NCBI RefSeq assembly: GCF_014633365.1
Contig: NC_068351.1
Span: 702,001-766,000 of the forward strand
Length of the DNA stretch: 64,000 nt
From: Diospyros lotus
Taxonomy: Eukaryota > Streptophyta > Magnoliopsida > Ericales > Ebenaceae
Direction of reading: 5' to 3'
Of this stretch, positions 47,897-60,210 are shown piece after piece. Below the pieces are notes generated by a model that was not told the origin of the DNA, did no database searches, and worked only from the letters and a program-made list of their open reading frames with translations. A program made the position numbers and the translations under genes. Within the stretch, counting starts at the first letter, position 1. The number at the start of each line of letters is the position of its first letter.

Positions 47897-49638
47897 TATG
47901 GAGCTTTCTGGATAATTCAGTGGATGATATTGGAAGAAGAGCTGCAATGGATATATATAGACATAAACTGCATATAGGAAGAAGACAGAAACTGCAGATA
48001 GATTGTGAAGACAGAAACTGCATGTAGGAAGAAGAGCTAGCTGGTTCTCCATAATAGGTAGGTCGAGTATATAGTGAATACAATTTTCTAGATTTAGTGC
48101 TATACACAGACATTCTTTGATTCATATTAACCGATCAATTTTGTATAGTTTGAGCTTCTATCATATGGATTAAATATTATGTTACCATATTATGAGTTGG
48201 AGCCACTCATATTATTATAGATATTATAGATAAGTAGTCATAATCATCTTTTCAATTAACAATTAGACTGCAGATGCACCTGTGGATCGATGGTCGAATA
48301 AATGTCCAACTCAATCATCGATCAATTAGTTAATGCATCTTAAGTTTGTAAATTGATATTTTGACAAATACTCATTTTTAAATCATTTGAAAATATGATA
48401 ATTATGATTAAAAATTCAAATTCATTTGTAATTGAAATTTCTAATTTGACCATGATTGAGATTTTAATTTTGACTGTCATTGGAATTCATCTCCAATTGA
48501 AGACTTATCTTGTATGTTCATCTTTTGATTAGAATATAATTTCTTGTATATATTTATAGATGAGTGTTAAATCTATAAATAGATACTCAATATCTTAGAA
48601 TTATTGTAACAATATCATATTAGTGATATTTTGTTCTTTCCAACCGTGATTTTTTTTAATTTGAGTTTTGATCAGAATATAATTTCTTGTATACATCTAT
48701 AGATAAGTGTTGTTTATAAATAGAAGTCCAATACCTTGAAATTATTGTAACAATATCATTTTAATGATATTTTGTTCTTTCTACCAATAATTTTTCTCGA
48801 TTTGAATTTTTCACATAAATCTCTTGCGTTCATTTGTGTGTTTGATGATTTGATTGTAGTTTATTTTTTATCTAAAATTCTAACAAAAAATATATGAAAA
48901 AAATACCATGAAACAGTCTATTGACATATTTTCTATAACTTAGGTTTTTCCTTTCAAACTCTGTATAAACTTTACCAACATATATTCCTTAATATTTATT
49001 GAAACCTAAATTGTAAGACAGATGAATTAAAACGTTACAATAGAGATGACTTCATATAATCTCCGATTCAGAAGAAGCAAATGGCCCATTAGAGACAGGA
49101 TCAAGAAAATGAACTTACAATATTGATGGAGGGATTGGATATATGACAGAGCTAGAGAATGAGTAACTGACGAGGGGAGAGTATGATATGAAGAACCCAT
49201 TAAACTCAGGATGGATAGAGCCTTCTGGCCGCCATGGATTGATCAAAAGATTATATATAATATATACACACATAGCCAACTCCATGGATGACACTATCCC
49301 TCCTGAGCTTTACAGATTCTTCTCTACCTGTTCACACAACTTATTTGGATAGAGAAAGCCAAGAATATTAATGGTGGTGGGGAAGAGTTGAAAGAGAAGG
49401 GCTCTATTTATAAAGCTGGACAATGTTGAAAGAAAGACAACGTTGTTCATGGCTGTAGCGCAGAATGACCTTGACATCCGCCTATAATTGGATAACTTTC
49501 CCACTTGGCTTCTTGCATATTATTAGAACAAGAACCAGTCTCGATCCAAAGTGCCAAACAAAGGAGTTATTTTCTAAGATAACTTTGTTCTCTATGTCAA
49601 AACATATGCCAATGGATCGGCAATATGGGCACTTACTC
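47897..49638. other. Intergenic DNA with a tandem duplication
   Basis: DREB2 3' untranslated sequence is followed by AT-rich DNA. 48523-48820 is two diverged tandem copies (period about 143 bp), each with AGAATATAATTTCTTG, TATAAATAGA and TTATTGTAACAATATCA, resembling the R/U5 part of a copia-type LTR. No gene is recognised in 48830-49638. Confidence 0.5.
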
Positions 49639-49953
49639 CTAAGGAATTCTGACCAATTCAAGCTTTGTCTTTGACCTTTTCGGCCATAAAAAATGGAAGA
49701 TGTAAGCATAGAAGAGCTCATTCCAGACATCCGGCAAGCCGGGAACGCACCAGTGCACACAGTCTGCATAACTTCTTGGATCTGTCAATCGTTCCTTTGC
49801 CAAGTTGCCCTAATACTTCCTGTTGATCGATGCGTGGGCATATCCAAGGAACAATTAAGGGCAACATAGTAATAGGCTAATAATAATTATTATGAGATAT
49901 TTTAACAATTAGTTAGGAGTGAGTTATGTATGCTGTTAGGAGTCAGATATACC

Positions 49954-52686
49954 TTTAATACCCGAGAATGATTTGAGGTTATAAATAATATTTGATGAAG
50001 GGTACAAGTGGAATTTTCGAAAAAACAAGGCTATAGGGTACACTAACACAGCTTTAGACGAAGGGAGTATCTCGGACCCTAGATGATTAAGGAAAATGGT
50101 ATAGTATCGTCAAGTAATATGAATTATGATTTTTAGTGATGAAAGAAATTGGGTCAGGAACAATTTTCAGTACAGCTGTCGACCGGGCTGAGAAAATCGA
50201 ATCGATGTAGGAGACGTCCGAAAAGTCAACGGAGCGTGTCAAGGACTAATATTTTATGTATAGAATAACACTTAAGTGATTTTAGGTTGAATCGAATGGA
50301 TTTAAGGTCAAATCAATCAGCCGGACCTAAGTGTAATTTTCTAATTTTGCTCGAGGGAGGTCAAAACGGTAAATTTTTTAAAATTTCAAGGGTGAAATGA
50401 GAAGTACTAAACTTGTGGGCCTTATTGATGGTGTTGGAAAGATCCAGGGTATCATGGTAGGGGCCAAAATAAAATTTGATGAAATTAAGAGGTGAAAGTG
50501 CAATTTATGAAAAATGGTGGTGTGAACGCAATGAAGGAAAACGGTCACCGCACTGCCACCGCACGTGGAGGCCAATTCCGGTGATGGGACGGTCGAGGGT
50601 GGCTTGGGGGAGGTCATATACGACGGTAGGAGGCTTGGGGAGCAAGGCTTGGCCAATGATTGGTCGGATTTTGGCTATAAAAGGGCAAGGGTTTCGGCAG
50701 AAAATGAAGGCACAAATCGATCGCAATTTTGGATGTTTTTGAGAGAGTGGTTAAGAGGCTATTGATGCTTGCACCAAGGGGAAGATTTTGGGAGGTTTTG
50801 GGAGCGTTTTCTTCAAGTGTAGATGTCGTTTGAAGCTCAGTTGAGAATTGGAGGCAGACCGCCTTATCGCGACCTGCAACTCGACTTTCGACGGACTTTT
50901 CGGTGTTGTTTCGGCCTGAAAATGGCACTATCGTGATCGACATTAAGAGGGCTTCAAGGGGGTACCACTTTCGTGGCCATCAGAGCAACCTTCGGCAACT
51001 GGCTCAACGAAGAAGACGGTGGCGCGTGCAGTCACGCGCCAGCCTTTACTCTCACACATGCGCCGAGTGTGTGAGGGCGCGTGAGCAAGGGCTTTTTGGT
51101 AATTTTGATTTCAGAATTTTTATTAAATTATTTAAGGATTTATCATGTTGAAATATTTTAGAAAATGTTTGAGGAAATAATTATTTTGGAATTACCGAGG
51201 TGAAAATTGGGAAAAAATAGAGAAAATTAAGGAAAATAGATTTTGATGCTTCCTTAATTAAATATGTTGTTTAGGGAATATCTTGGCTCGAGGTTGAGTA
51301 TAAATACGAGTACTTGTGTTTTGGCATGCAAAACGAGGTCATGCACAAGGATTGAGACGATCCGAAAATGTCGAGGTGAGTGTTCTACATGGAAAACTTT
51401 GTTTTAAGATGTGAGTAGTTTACCCTAAAAATTTGGTATTTATGTTACTTAAATGTGTTGTGATTTCATGCAAAATGGTTTTGTGCATTGAAACGGTAAC
51501 CGGTGACGGTTGGTTTATGAGGGAGGTTTGTCCCTAATGTTTTGAAATTGTGCATTGCATTTTATAAAACTGTTGTTTATATGATGCATTGAATTGTGAA
51601 ATGTGGTATTGTCTTGAGTTTTGTGTGTACGTATGGAATGTCAGTCTCGAATGTTGTCTGGATAGTGTAGCCATAATTCGCCATAATTCTCCAAGGGCGT
51701 GACGGAATAATAGGAGTATCTGATGCTGGTGTGCATGTCAGGATAGCTGCCTTGATTTCCATACTAGACTGTTTGGTCAGGGAAGTTGCACTAAGATGAC
51801 TAGGTGGTCCATACTGTGTTGTTCTTGTTGGATGTCAGTCTAGGATGTTGTCTGGATAGTGTAGCCGTAATTCTCCAAGGGCATGACAGAATAATAGGGG
51901 TATTTGATATTGGTGTGCATGTTAGGATAGCGGCCTTGGTTTTCGTGCTAGGCCGTTTGGCCATGGAAGTTGCACTAGGATGACTAGGTGGTTCATGTGA
52001 AATTTTGGAGTTGGGATTATATGGTGGTTCGTGGATGCTTAGAGTGGAAGCACAATCTGGAGAGATGCGTTGGCTTACCCCTCTTAAGCTAGAATTGCGT
52101 CGTGTCGTCGAGTCGGTATGGTGGCATAGCTTTTAAAGAGATTTCTCATTTCTAGTGGTAGGGTTAAGCGCTTGAGATTCTCTTGGGCTAAGAGTTACCG
52201 GGTGTATTCGTTTATTTCATGTGTTCCATTCATTCATGAAAATGTGTTTTGAACTCTCACTTAGATGATTCATCATCTAATTTGGACTATGTCCCTGGAA
52301 TATTCAAACGTTCCAGGTGAAAGCAACGGTGCGAAGGGAAAAGGAATTGCTGAGGAGTAATGGTGATTAGAGGATGTTTTATATTATGTCATTTCAATTA
52401 TGTTGTTTATTTTGAGAACGTCATGTAAATGTTAGTGCAACTTTATGTTATAAATAAAGTGGTTTCGGTTATGACCTGTTAAGGTTTTGATCTAGCTTCC
52501 GTATTTGAGTTGGTGAACCTGTCTTAATTTATTGATAGTTCATAGTTGATATACTGAAAAGGTGTAATGGGATCTTCGGGGAACGATTTATGTTGAGTTT
52601 CCGTTTTTGTGATGGATTTTTATTTAAAAAAAAAATATCCCCAGAATCTTACGTTACGTATCGCTCCAGAGAAATGGGGTGTTACA
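49954..52686 (+). mobile_element. Solo LTR (2.73 kb) nested in the 5' LTR of the TBL-splitting element
   Basis: It is flanked by the perfect 5-bp duplication ATACC (49949-49953 and 52687-52691). It starts TTTAATACCC, a decayed form of TGTAACACCC, and ends GGGGTGTTACA. A TATAAAAG box lies at 50676-50683. A 194-bp unit is tandemly repeated at 51639-51832 and 51833-51993. No internal coding domain or second LTR is present, so it is a solo LTR or a single long-terminal unit of a large gypsy-type element. Confidence 0.85.
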
Positions 52687-52933
52687 ATACCTATATAAGG
52701 CTGCTGTAAACAGATGGGATTTTTCATGTTTGAAATGATAAATGATAATATGATTTATCTTTCTAGAATCCTCTCTCTAATTTCTTTTATTCTTTGTTCT
52801 ATTTTCTTTCTCCTTGTTGTTCTCTGTAATCTTCCCTATTTCTTGCTCCAATTTCCTTCCTTATCCATCTATTTACCCCTCTGATTTCTCTCAATTCCCT
52901 ATCAAATCCTAGATAAACCCTAGGTACATGACA

Positions 52934-55756
52934 ATTGGTACTAGAGCATCAATCCTTGGCTGTGATTCCGATTCATTTGAAGGCTAGTGAAATCAATTTC
53001 AATAATTAAAGCTCAAGGTTACATGATTTAACGGACTCGACGAGTTCAAGCATTTGGGTGGGTCTCTCGGCTGAGGATTAATTTTCAGCCATTGACTATT
53101 GGGATTAGATTCTGATACATGGAGGTGATGGATGGCTACTATACTTGACTCTCAAAATTTGAAGACAATTACATTTGGTAGTAGCAGGCGAATTTAGGCG
53201 ACAATCAGTGTTGAGCATCGAAAACTATTTGTTCAAAGGCGATCTACAATTAAGCGATCGAGCAGTGAGTTGTCCGTGTTTTAGATCTGAGGTGAAAGGG
53301 AACTAGGATTGAGCAGTGATTTGTGGATTCCGACGAATTAAAGATTTTCGTCGATCTTCGACTGTAACCTCTAGAGCATAATTCAAAATGATTGAGCGAC
53401 TCTCGAATCGAACTTTCGAAGGCCAAGCAAGAGGATTGACTCTCAATTAAGAGTGTTGGTAAGTTTGTCGGAATTAAAACCTAGATGGGGAAAGCAGATC
53501 TCGGCTTGAATTTGTAGGTGGAATCCCTTGTGAGAGGTAGATTCCTCTGGGTGTTTTGCTTGTTGATTTTTGACCCCTAGGCTGCGGGAATTGATCAATT
53601 GATCAATTGTAGGCGATCCTTAACGACAACAAAATTAATTGAACTTTTAAGAGGCATTTCAAATAGTTTAATTGGTAACCCTCAACGCTGGCTGTTCAAT
53701 CTTCAGGAGAACTGACTCGAGCATTGTTTCTCGGTTAATTTTGTTGTTGATTAAGGTCCGTTGAATGTCAATAGCGGCTGTCTGATGCAATTGATTCATG
53801 AAATTTGAAGGTGATTTTGGAAATCGACAACAACAAGGTAGGTTGTAATCTTGGGAGATAACCCAAGCAATTCCAGTGAAGTGGTCGAATGACTATTCGG
53901 TGAGCCCAACGACTGCAACAAAACCGATTACCAGTGATCACGATCAAATCTAGTGGTAGCTAATCCATAGCGATCATTGGTTGCAATGAATTTTGCAGGC
54001 AATGATTTCAATTGAAGTCTGGGCTATATATGAGTAAAGGGGAAAACATTTTGGATTGAAATCTGGTTAACCTTGTTCGAATTGAAGGGGTAAAGAAGAG
54101 CAAGGGCTCTTTATGGCGAGTGTAGGAGACTGTTGCAGCAAGCGAGCTCAGAGGTGGAATTGGATCTATTACCAGTAGGCGTCTTATTTTGCTAGAAATT
54201 TGAAGATCTCTGATTGTGTGAGGCGATCGTTTATCCTAGGCGACAACTGTTAAGTAGATACCAAACAGAAGTTGGGGATTAAGGATGTACAGAGCTCCTG
54301 TTTATTGGCCTTCGGCTTATCCTGTTCGTGAGGTCATGGGGAGCAATGCATACATGGAACAGACGAGGTCGCAATTACAACATAAAAATGCTGCATTTTC
54401 AGTTGGAAATAACCGAAATCATGAGCAGTTTGGTTAGAAGAATCAGGCATGGAAAGAGTTGGATAATCAATTCAGTTAAAGGCGCAAGGAAACAAGCAGT
54501 ATGACACATGAATAGAGTAAGGATTCGACCGTATGATACACGAGCAATTACAGGAGTTTGTGATGATACTAACTAAGAAGTATTAGTACAGCTTTCTCGT
54601 TGAATTCTTCGATGATTATTGAGGGAGTTTTAACAAAGAGGAATTCTTAAAAATGGAGCATCCGGGGGAGAAATGCAACATCAAAGATGATGTTAATGGT
54701 GAATGACATTATCCAAAGGGAATCGGTAATAATCAGATAGATAAGGCAGTAGATGCAAAGGGATCATCAGATATTTTTGAAAAAGAAATTCATGTAGAGA
54801 AAAATTCCAGCAAACACAGAGAAAAAAGAGTTGTTGGATTATTTGCATGTAATCAGGAGATTCCAACTGAAACTTCAGCTAATATTAAGGAAGTTGGCAT
54901 TGTAACTAAAGCGAACAAATCAATGGAAACTTAGGATTCTGAAGCTGAAAGAAAAGTAGGTGAAGAGATTGGTGTAGACCACACTTTACAAGAATATGAA
55001 GCTGATGATCTTGGTGATAAACAGCCTACACACTAGATTGGAGATGAGAACTACTATGAAGATGGCTTTCATGCATTTGATATACCGGGTAGGGGTATTG
55101 TTTCTTCAGATAATTTGGTTGTAAATTAAGTTAGGGAAGAAGGTTGAGATGGAGGCAAGGTGTCAGTCATTGAGAAATCGTTGGCTGGACTTGAAGTTGC
55201 AGCAGCTCCTAATGTTAATGCTCACAGACAGCCTTGGTATAAGTATCCAAGGCAAATCTACAATTCTCCATTGCTACATTTCGAGGATGTTATTGATATT
55301 TTTGCAACAAAGCATGGTTGTGGGTTGAAAGGAAAGACAATAACTGCAACTATGGATGTAGATCTGCCACCCTTACTTATATTGGACAATAATGAACTAC
55401 TAATGGAGGTCACGGACACGGATAGTCTTTACATTGGACTCCAAGTTTTAGCTGCTAAGTATGTCTATCCGGAAGTTGCTGATCATGTCCTCAGATTGGA
55501 AATCAAACTTGATGGGAGAGCTATTACAGGGGATGGTTGTAGTGGACTTTAATTCAATAAAATTATCCTATGGAAGTTTTGGGGCAACTTAGGTCTAGAA
55601 TTGATCCTGGGAACCTAAAAACGAAGAAGAAGAGGCATGGAAGGAGCAAGAAAGAAAGATGAATGAAATAGATTGAGAAAACGGGCATTGGATGACGAGC
55701 TAGAGCTACGTGCTACAAAATCTTGGGGACAAGAACTCTCTCAAGAAGAGGGGAAT
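52934..55756 (+). other. Internal region of the TBL-splitting retroelement, no known retroviral genes
   Basis: 2.8 kb with only degenerate frames. A frame starting at 54287 (MYRAPVYWPSAYPVREVMGS) is interrupted. 54940-55130 reads as another broken coding-like stretch (KQPTH, GDENYYEDGFHAFDIPG). 55160-55552 holds the longest open frame, listed separately. No reverse transcriptase, integrase or zinc knuckle was recognised, so it is a non-autonomous element. Confidence 0.6.
55160..55552 (+). CDS. Unrecognised 130-codon ORF inside the retroelement
   Basis: The frame reads HRQPWYKYPRQIYNSPLLHF, then DIFATKHGCGLKGKTITATM, DVDLPPLLILDNNELLMEV and YVYPEVADHVLRLEIKLDG. Codon use and composition look like a real globular protein, not chance. 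It matches no retroelement family I know. It may be a captured fragment of a host gene or the remains of an element-specific ORF. Upstream coding-like sequence has stops, so the frame is probably not functional. The ATG-like start is not supported by context (first codon GTG). Confidence 0.4.
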   Translation: MSVIEKSLAGLEVAAAPNVNAHRQPWYKYPRQIYNSPLLHFEDVIDIFATKHGCGLKGKTITATMDVDLPPLLILDNNELLMEVTDTDSLYIGLQVLAAKYVYPEVADHVLRLEIKLDGRAITGDGCSGL

Positions 55757-56003
55757 CGTCATGACCCAAGAAACAATAAAGGGGCAATATGGTAATAGGT
55801 TAATAATAGTTGTTAGGAGATATTTTAGCAATTGGGTAGGAACACATAGGTGAGTTGTGTATGCAAGCCTATATAAGACTACTATAAACAGATGAGCTTT
55901 TTTCATATTTGAAATGATAAATGAAAATTTGATTTCTCTCTCTATAATTCTCTCTCCCTCTAATTTCTTCTCTTCTCTGTTTTGTTTTCCGTCTCCTTGC
56001 TGT

Positions 56004-58392
56004 TGTAACACCCCGTGTTACTGGTGTTAGGAGAATGAAAAAGGAAGTGAGAAACTTTCAAAAATGCCCTTGAAAAGGTGATGAATTTTTTAGAATAATG
56101 GTGCCCTATGAGAGGGGCATTTTGGTAATTTTGATAATGAAGTCCAATAAAGGATAATTTGGTAAAATAAAAATAATTTCTAAGTGGAATTAAGTATGGA
56201 AGTGAATTAATTTTCTATTTTTGTATTTATTTGGAGATAAATGGAATTAATAATTCACAAAGGGCATTTTTAGTAATTTGGAATGGAATTCTATAAAAGA
56301 ATTAAATTATGAAAAATGGGGAAAATAGAGAATATTCAATTATTAGATAAAATAATTAATTTTCCCTAAATTGGTAAATTATGTTTATAATTAATGGATG
56401 GTTGAGATGGAAGCTAAGGCTTGTGTCTTAGAGTGACACCTGACATGTTCTCTTCCAAGAGAAAGATGGAATAAATTAATTCTAAAAGAAAAGAAAAATG
56501 GTCATGTGAGTATTAAATGAGACTCATGATTATATAGGATTTAAATAAATCCAAAGGAAAAGAAATTAGTCTCTTATTAATGTCAAGAATTTGAGATTTA
56601 GTTTTAAAAGAAATTTGTAAGTAAAATTAGTTACTCACATGTGATGGTTGGAAAATGGTCAAATTAAATAAATAGATAAGAAATCTATTTATGGGATGGA
56701 AGACAAGCTAATCTATTGGTGGAGGTTTTGTTTTGAAAATCCAAATGTGTGGATTAAAAGTTAAAGAAGCACTTGAATTGTGCTTTCTTGAATGGTTGGG
56801 ATCTTCTCTTGGAAAGTAAATGAAATTTAATGAATGAGATTAAAGAAGGTAAAAGCACATGGATTGTGATTTCTTTTGTGGTTGAGATTTTCTCTCTAAA
56901 AGTAAAAGGAAATCAAGGGTTAAGATGAAGTCTTGAATTTGAGATATCAAGATACGAGAAATATAAAAAGGGAATGAGTGTCTTTTTCTCAAAATTTTTT
57001 CCATTTGAAGTGCCTTGAAGAAGAAAGGAAAGAGAAGAAGAAAAATGAAAGAAATAAAGGTAAGAAAGTGTGCCTATTAGCCATTTTAAGGCTAGTTTTT
57101 CATTCTTTTAATCTTTTTGTTGAATATAGGATCTTGATTATTCAAGGATCACTTAGGGAGAAGAGGTGCAAGGAGCTAAAATGATTCTTGAAGACTTCAA
57201 AATGGTGTTAAGGTAAGGGATAGTCCTATAGAATAGTGGCTAGCAAAGTTGTAAGTATAGTTCATAAACTAATATGTGTGCATTTGCATGTTATTTGTGT
57301 TCAAGAACCTATGACCATAAGGTTGTGTGGGGTATGGTAGATTAAAACCTCAAACCAAGATGATTGTGAGGATGTGAGAGCCCTAACCATATTTCATTGC
57401 ATGCATTGACATCACATTTTATATTCATGTTTATGCTTATTGTCATTGTACCCTTATTGAGTTTAATAGCTCATGAGGTTTTACCCTCACATATAGGTTG
57501 TCAAGGCATAGGGAAAGTCAAGGCAAATATGAGATAGCATGTGGATGCATGAGAATGAAGATCCAAGATCATTGTACGGCTTATGCAAGCTTATATTGTT
57601 GTATTTGATTCATGTTGTAATAAGCACAATGAATAGTTGTAAGGAGTATTATTTTTTGTTGTATAAGCCTTGTGAAAAAAAAAAAAGTTGGTATTTTTTG
57701 TGTATATATAATGTGTATGAAACCTAAAAATTTTGGGTTAGGAAACCCAAGGAAAAAAAAAAAAAGTGAAGAAGGCAGTAACAGCAATAGCAGGGCCACA
57801 GTGGCAACAGACATGCGGGCAACAGGTGTAGGCTCGCGGCATGCGCGGCCAGCGAGCATTGCAAGCGCACCGCAGGGCCCTGTGTGGGCCCCGGGCGTGC
57901 TAGCAGGCCTTGTTGGCCAAATTTTTCTTAAAAATCTAGAAATTTGAGATTTTGGGGGCATTTTTGGATTAATTATAAACCCGAGAGGAATTTTCAAAAA
58001 TAAATGGATTTTTGGATATTTTGGAGAGGATGCCAAAATTTTTGGAAATTTAAATTATATGAGTTTTTTCTCCAAATTGGTAAAATCAATGGGTGGTTTG
58101 GAATTATGAACTATATGGAACCCGGTGGAATTCTTGGGGAAGAAGAAGAATTAAAGTATTTAAAAAAAAATGATGATTGAACAAACTTAATGAAAATTAA
58201 TTAGCCAAGTATGGTATTGTTAAAACCTAAATTTGCTAGTCAATCCTGAAGTGGAAGGAAGGGAAGGACGAAGTATAATTTCCACCTAGGACGTTTCGTA
58301 TTGAAAAATAGTCCGTCCTTCACAAATAACCGGGGCATGTGAGCAGTTTGAATGATTGTTTCACGAGTGACAAGTGAGAGTGGGGCGTCATA
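56004..58392 (+). mobile_element. Solo LTR (2.39 kb) nested in the 3' LTR of the TBL-splitting element
   Basis: It starts TGTAACACCCCG and ends GGGGCGTCATA (decayed from GGGGCGTTACA). The flanking 5-mers GCTGT (55999-56003) and GTTGT (58393-58397) differ at one base, fitting an aged target duplication. The surrounding LTR sequence joins across it by comparison with the 5' LTR (CCTTGTTGTTCTC). A TATAAAAAGGG lies near 56963 and a GC-rich block at 57790-57915. No coding domain. Confidence 0.8.
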
Positions 58393-60210
58393 GTTGTTCT
58401 CGCTAATCTTTCCTATTTCTTGCTCCAATTTCCTTCTCTATCCGTCTAATTCCCCCTTTGATTTCTCTCAAATCCTAGGTAAACCCTATGTACATGACAC
58501 TTTCCTATACTCAAGAGAGTTGGGTTATGTTAAATCTGTTGAACTTTGAGGCCTTTTCTTCCCAATCTGTCAATTGCAGCCTCTACCGGTTGCATTATTC
58601 TGGGGTCCGATTCACTTCATTGGTACCCTTCTATCCATGTTGGCTCTGTCTCATTGTAACTGGTCTCACCTCTAGGTCTTCCCCATTCTTCGCCCCTGCA
58701 AATGTACGTATCGTTATTCTGTTCTTATGACATCGACACGATGAGATGATCAGACGCTGTTGTTCAGAGTAGATAATCAGCCCATTTAGTCTTTTCATAT
58801 TTGGCCATGGATTGTATGTTATGAGGCTTACTACTCCCTAGTAGAGCCCACAGACTCTGTTAGGGATAGTGTCGGACATGACTCTCCATTCCTCAATGGA
58901 TGGAATAGAATACCAGTTGACGACAGAATTATAACATTATTTGAATAGATTACATGGATTATGACCAAACCTTTCGTGTGTAGGCGACATGGAAACCCAA
59001 TAGATCTTCGTCTTGCTAGGATTTACGTGGGTTTCTAGCCAATCCGACCATGTGTCTAGAGCCATCTCAACAGCACGATGCATCTCAACTTCTTCATAGA
59101 CTTTGTTCGGGCTTTTAAATGATCGCCACCTTGCCATATAGATTCAAATTCAAGTGATTAGTATCAAACTGATCACTGTGAAATGCTTCAATTGTTTAGT
59201 TACGAGGAAATGCACCATTTACAGAACCTTAAACTTAGTCCTTGATCTCCACCAGATGAAGGTGTTGAAGACGAGAATATCTGCATCTCTCCAATGCTTT
59301 GCCATGCTTTTCAATGGCTTTAACTCTCACAATCTGCTCTGATTTAACAGTGTGGATGATGGGATGATATATCCGAGCTCGATTTGACTAGATATGGCGC
59401 CCAATAGTGCTCAACTGTTGCATTGTATCCCTTCATTAATATTACTTTCTCATTCAGACTAATTAAGGTAGAATTGAGACAAACATAACACCCATATATT
59501 GTCACCTTCATCTTGAAGACGGCTAAAGAGCCATCTGGAGACAGATTTTTGGCCTGAAGGGATCGGAGACTCGAGCAGGCATGCCATGGAGGCCCATTGG
59601 CTTCTAGTTAGTGAATCCCCGACGAACAAAAACCGCTTGTTCCTTAAGACTCTCCACCATTTTCATGGCATTAAACCTCAAATTGACGTACTCCAAGTAT
59701 TATTATATAACTCCTCATATCCATATGGTTAGAAATAGGACTCTTTTAATTAGAACCTAATAAAGGGTGTCAAAACTTTTTGAGAAGTGGTATCAAAGTT
59801 AATTACCTAACGGATTATATCAGCTTACTAACAAGGATAATGGATAAACCTTACCATCCTAGTATGTACGAATGCTTATGAGAGAGGGAGAAGATAGATA
59901 GAGAGAGAGAGAGACCTTGCAAGATCACAGGCATTTGGCTGCCACCTCCAGTGCTGGCACCTCAATTTTTTGCTGCCAGATCTCTCACAAGGGAGCCCAT
60001 CAAACTTAAAGGAGCAAGTTTGCTCTCTGTAAAGGGGGTGAGAGTTGTCATCATAAACCCATTTGCCTGAAAACAAATTACAATTGGACAATGAACTCTT
60101 TGTTGTCTGATCATCATCGTCGTCTATCCATCTTTAGCTTTCTATGTGTATACAAACAATGGCAATGAGCAAAGCTGCCAGCAAAAGTCATATCATAGAT
60201 CGAATATTGC

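Larger units (their letters stand above)
49842..58499 (+). mobile_element. Non-autonomous LTR retroelement inserted in TBL (host of two nested insertions)
   Basis: 5' LTR about 49842-52933 (354 bp without its insertion), ending GTACATGACA. Primer binding site TGGTACTAGAGC at 52936-52947, close to the initiator-Met tRNA site. The internal region 52934-55756 has no recognisable gag-pol. A polypurine stretch AAGAAGAGGGGA ends near 55754. 3' LTR 55757-58499 (349 bp without its insertion), ending TACATGACA. The two LTRs align at their starts (CCAAGAAACAATAAAGGGGCAA-like), middles (CTATATAAG, AAACAGATG) and ends. Excising 49842-58499 restores an exact TBL codon series (EYRKDAHASIN) across the junction, which fixes the right boundary; the left boundary is uncertain by a few bases. 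Confidence 0.88.
49639..60210 (-). pseudogene. TRICHOME BIREFRINGENCE-LIKE (TBL) O-acetyltransferase pseudogene split by a retroelement
   Basis: TBL proteins are Golgi type II polysaccharide O-acetyltransferases. On the minus strand: hydrophobic anchor LLLAALLIAIVCIHIE (near 60200-60140); TBL domain CNLFSGKWVYDDNSHPLYRE with QHWRWQPNACDLAR (to 59916); the GDS esterase motif FLFVGDSLTRSQW (near 59640-59600); YNATVEHYWAP; then MALDTWSDWLETHVNPSKT and SMSPTHERF (59090-58950); NETEPTWIEGYQ and a broken ...NITQLS (58660-58520). The retroelement at 49842-58499 interrupts the frame. It resumes at 49841 with ASINRKY and the DXXH motif region [20 protein letters not shown], ending at 49639. Separate frameshifts and stops (for example in the GDS exon and after NRKY) show it is dead independently of the insertion. 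Confidence 0.88.

Noticed and set aside
49482..49769. 95-codon minus-strand frame starting MQTVCTGAF
   Set aside because: It is the wrong frame of the TBL C-terminus; the neighbouring frame gives [14 protein letters not shown].
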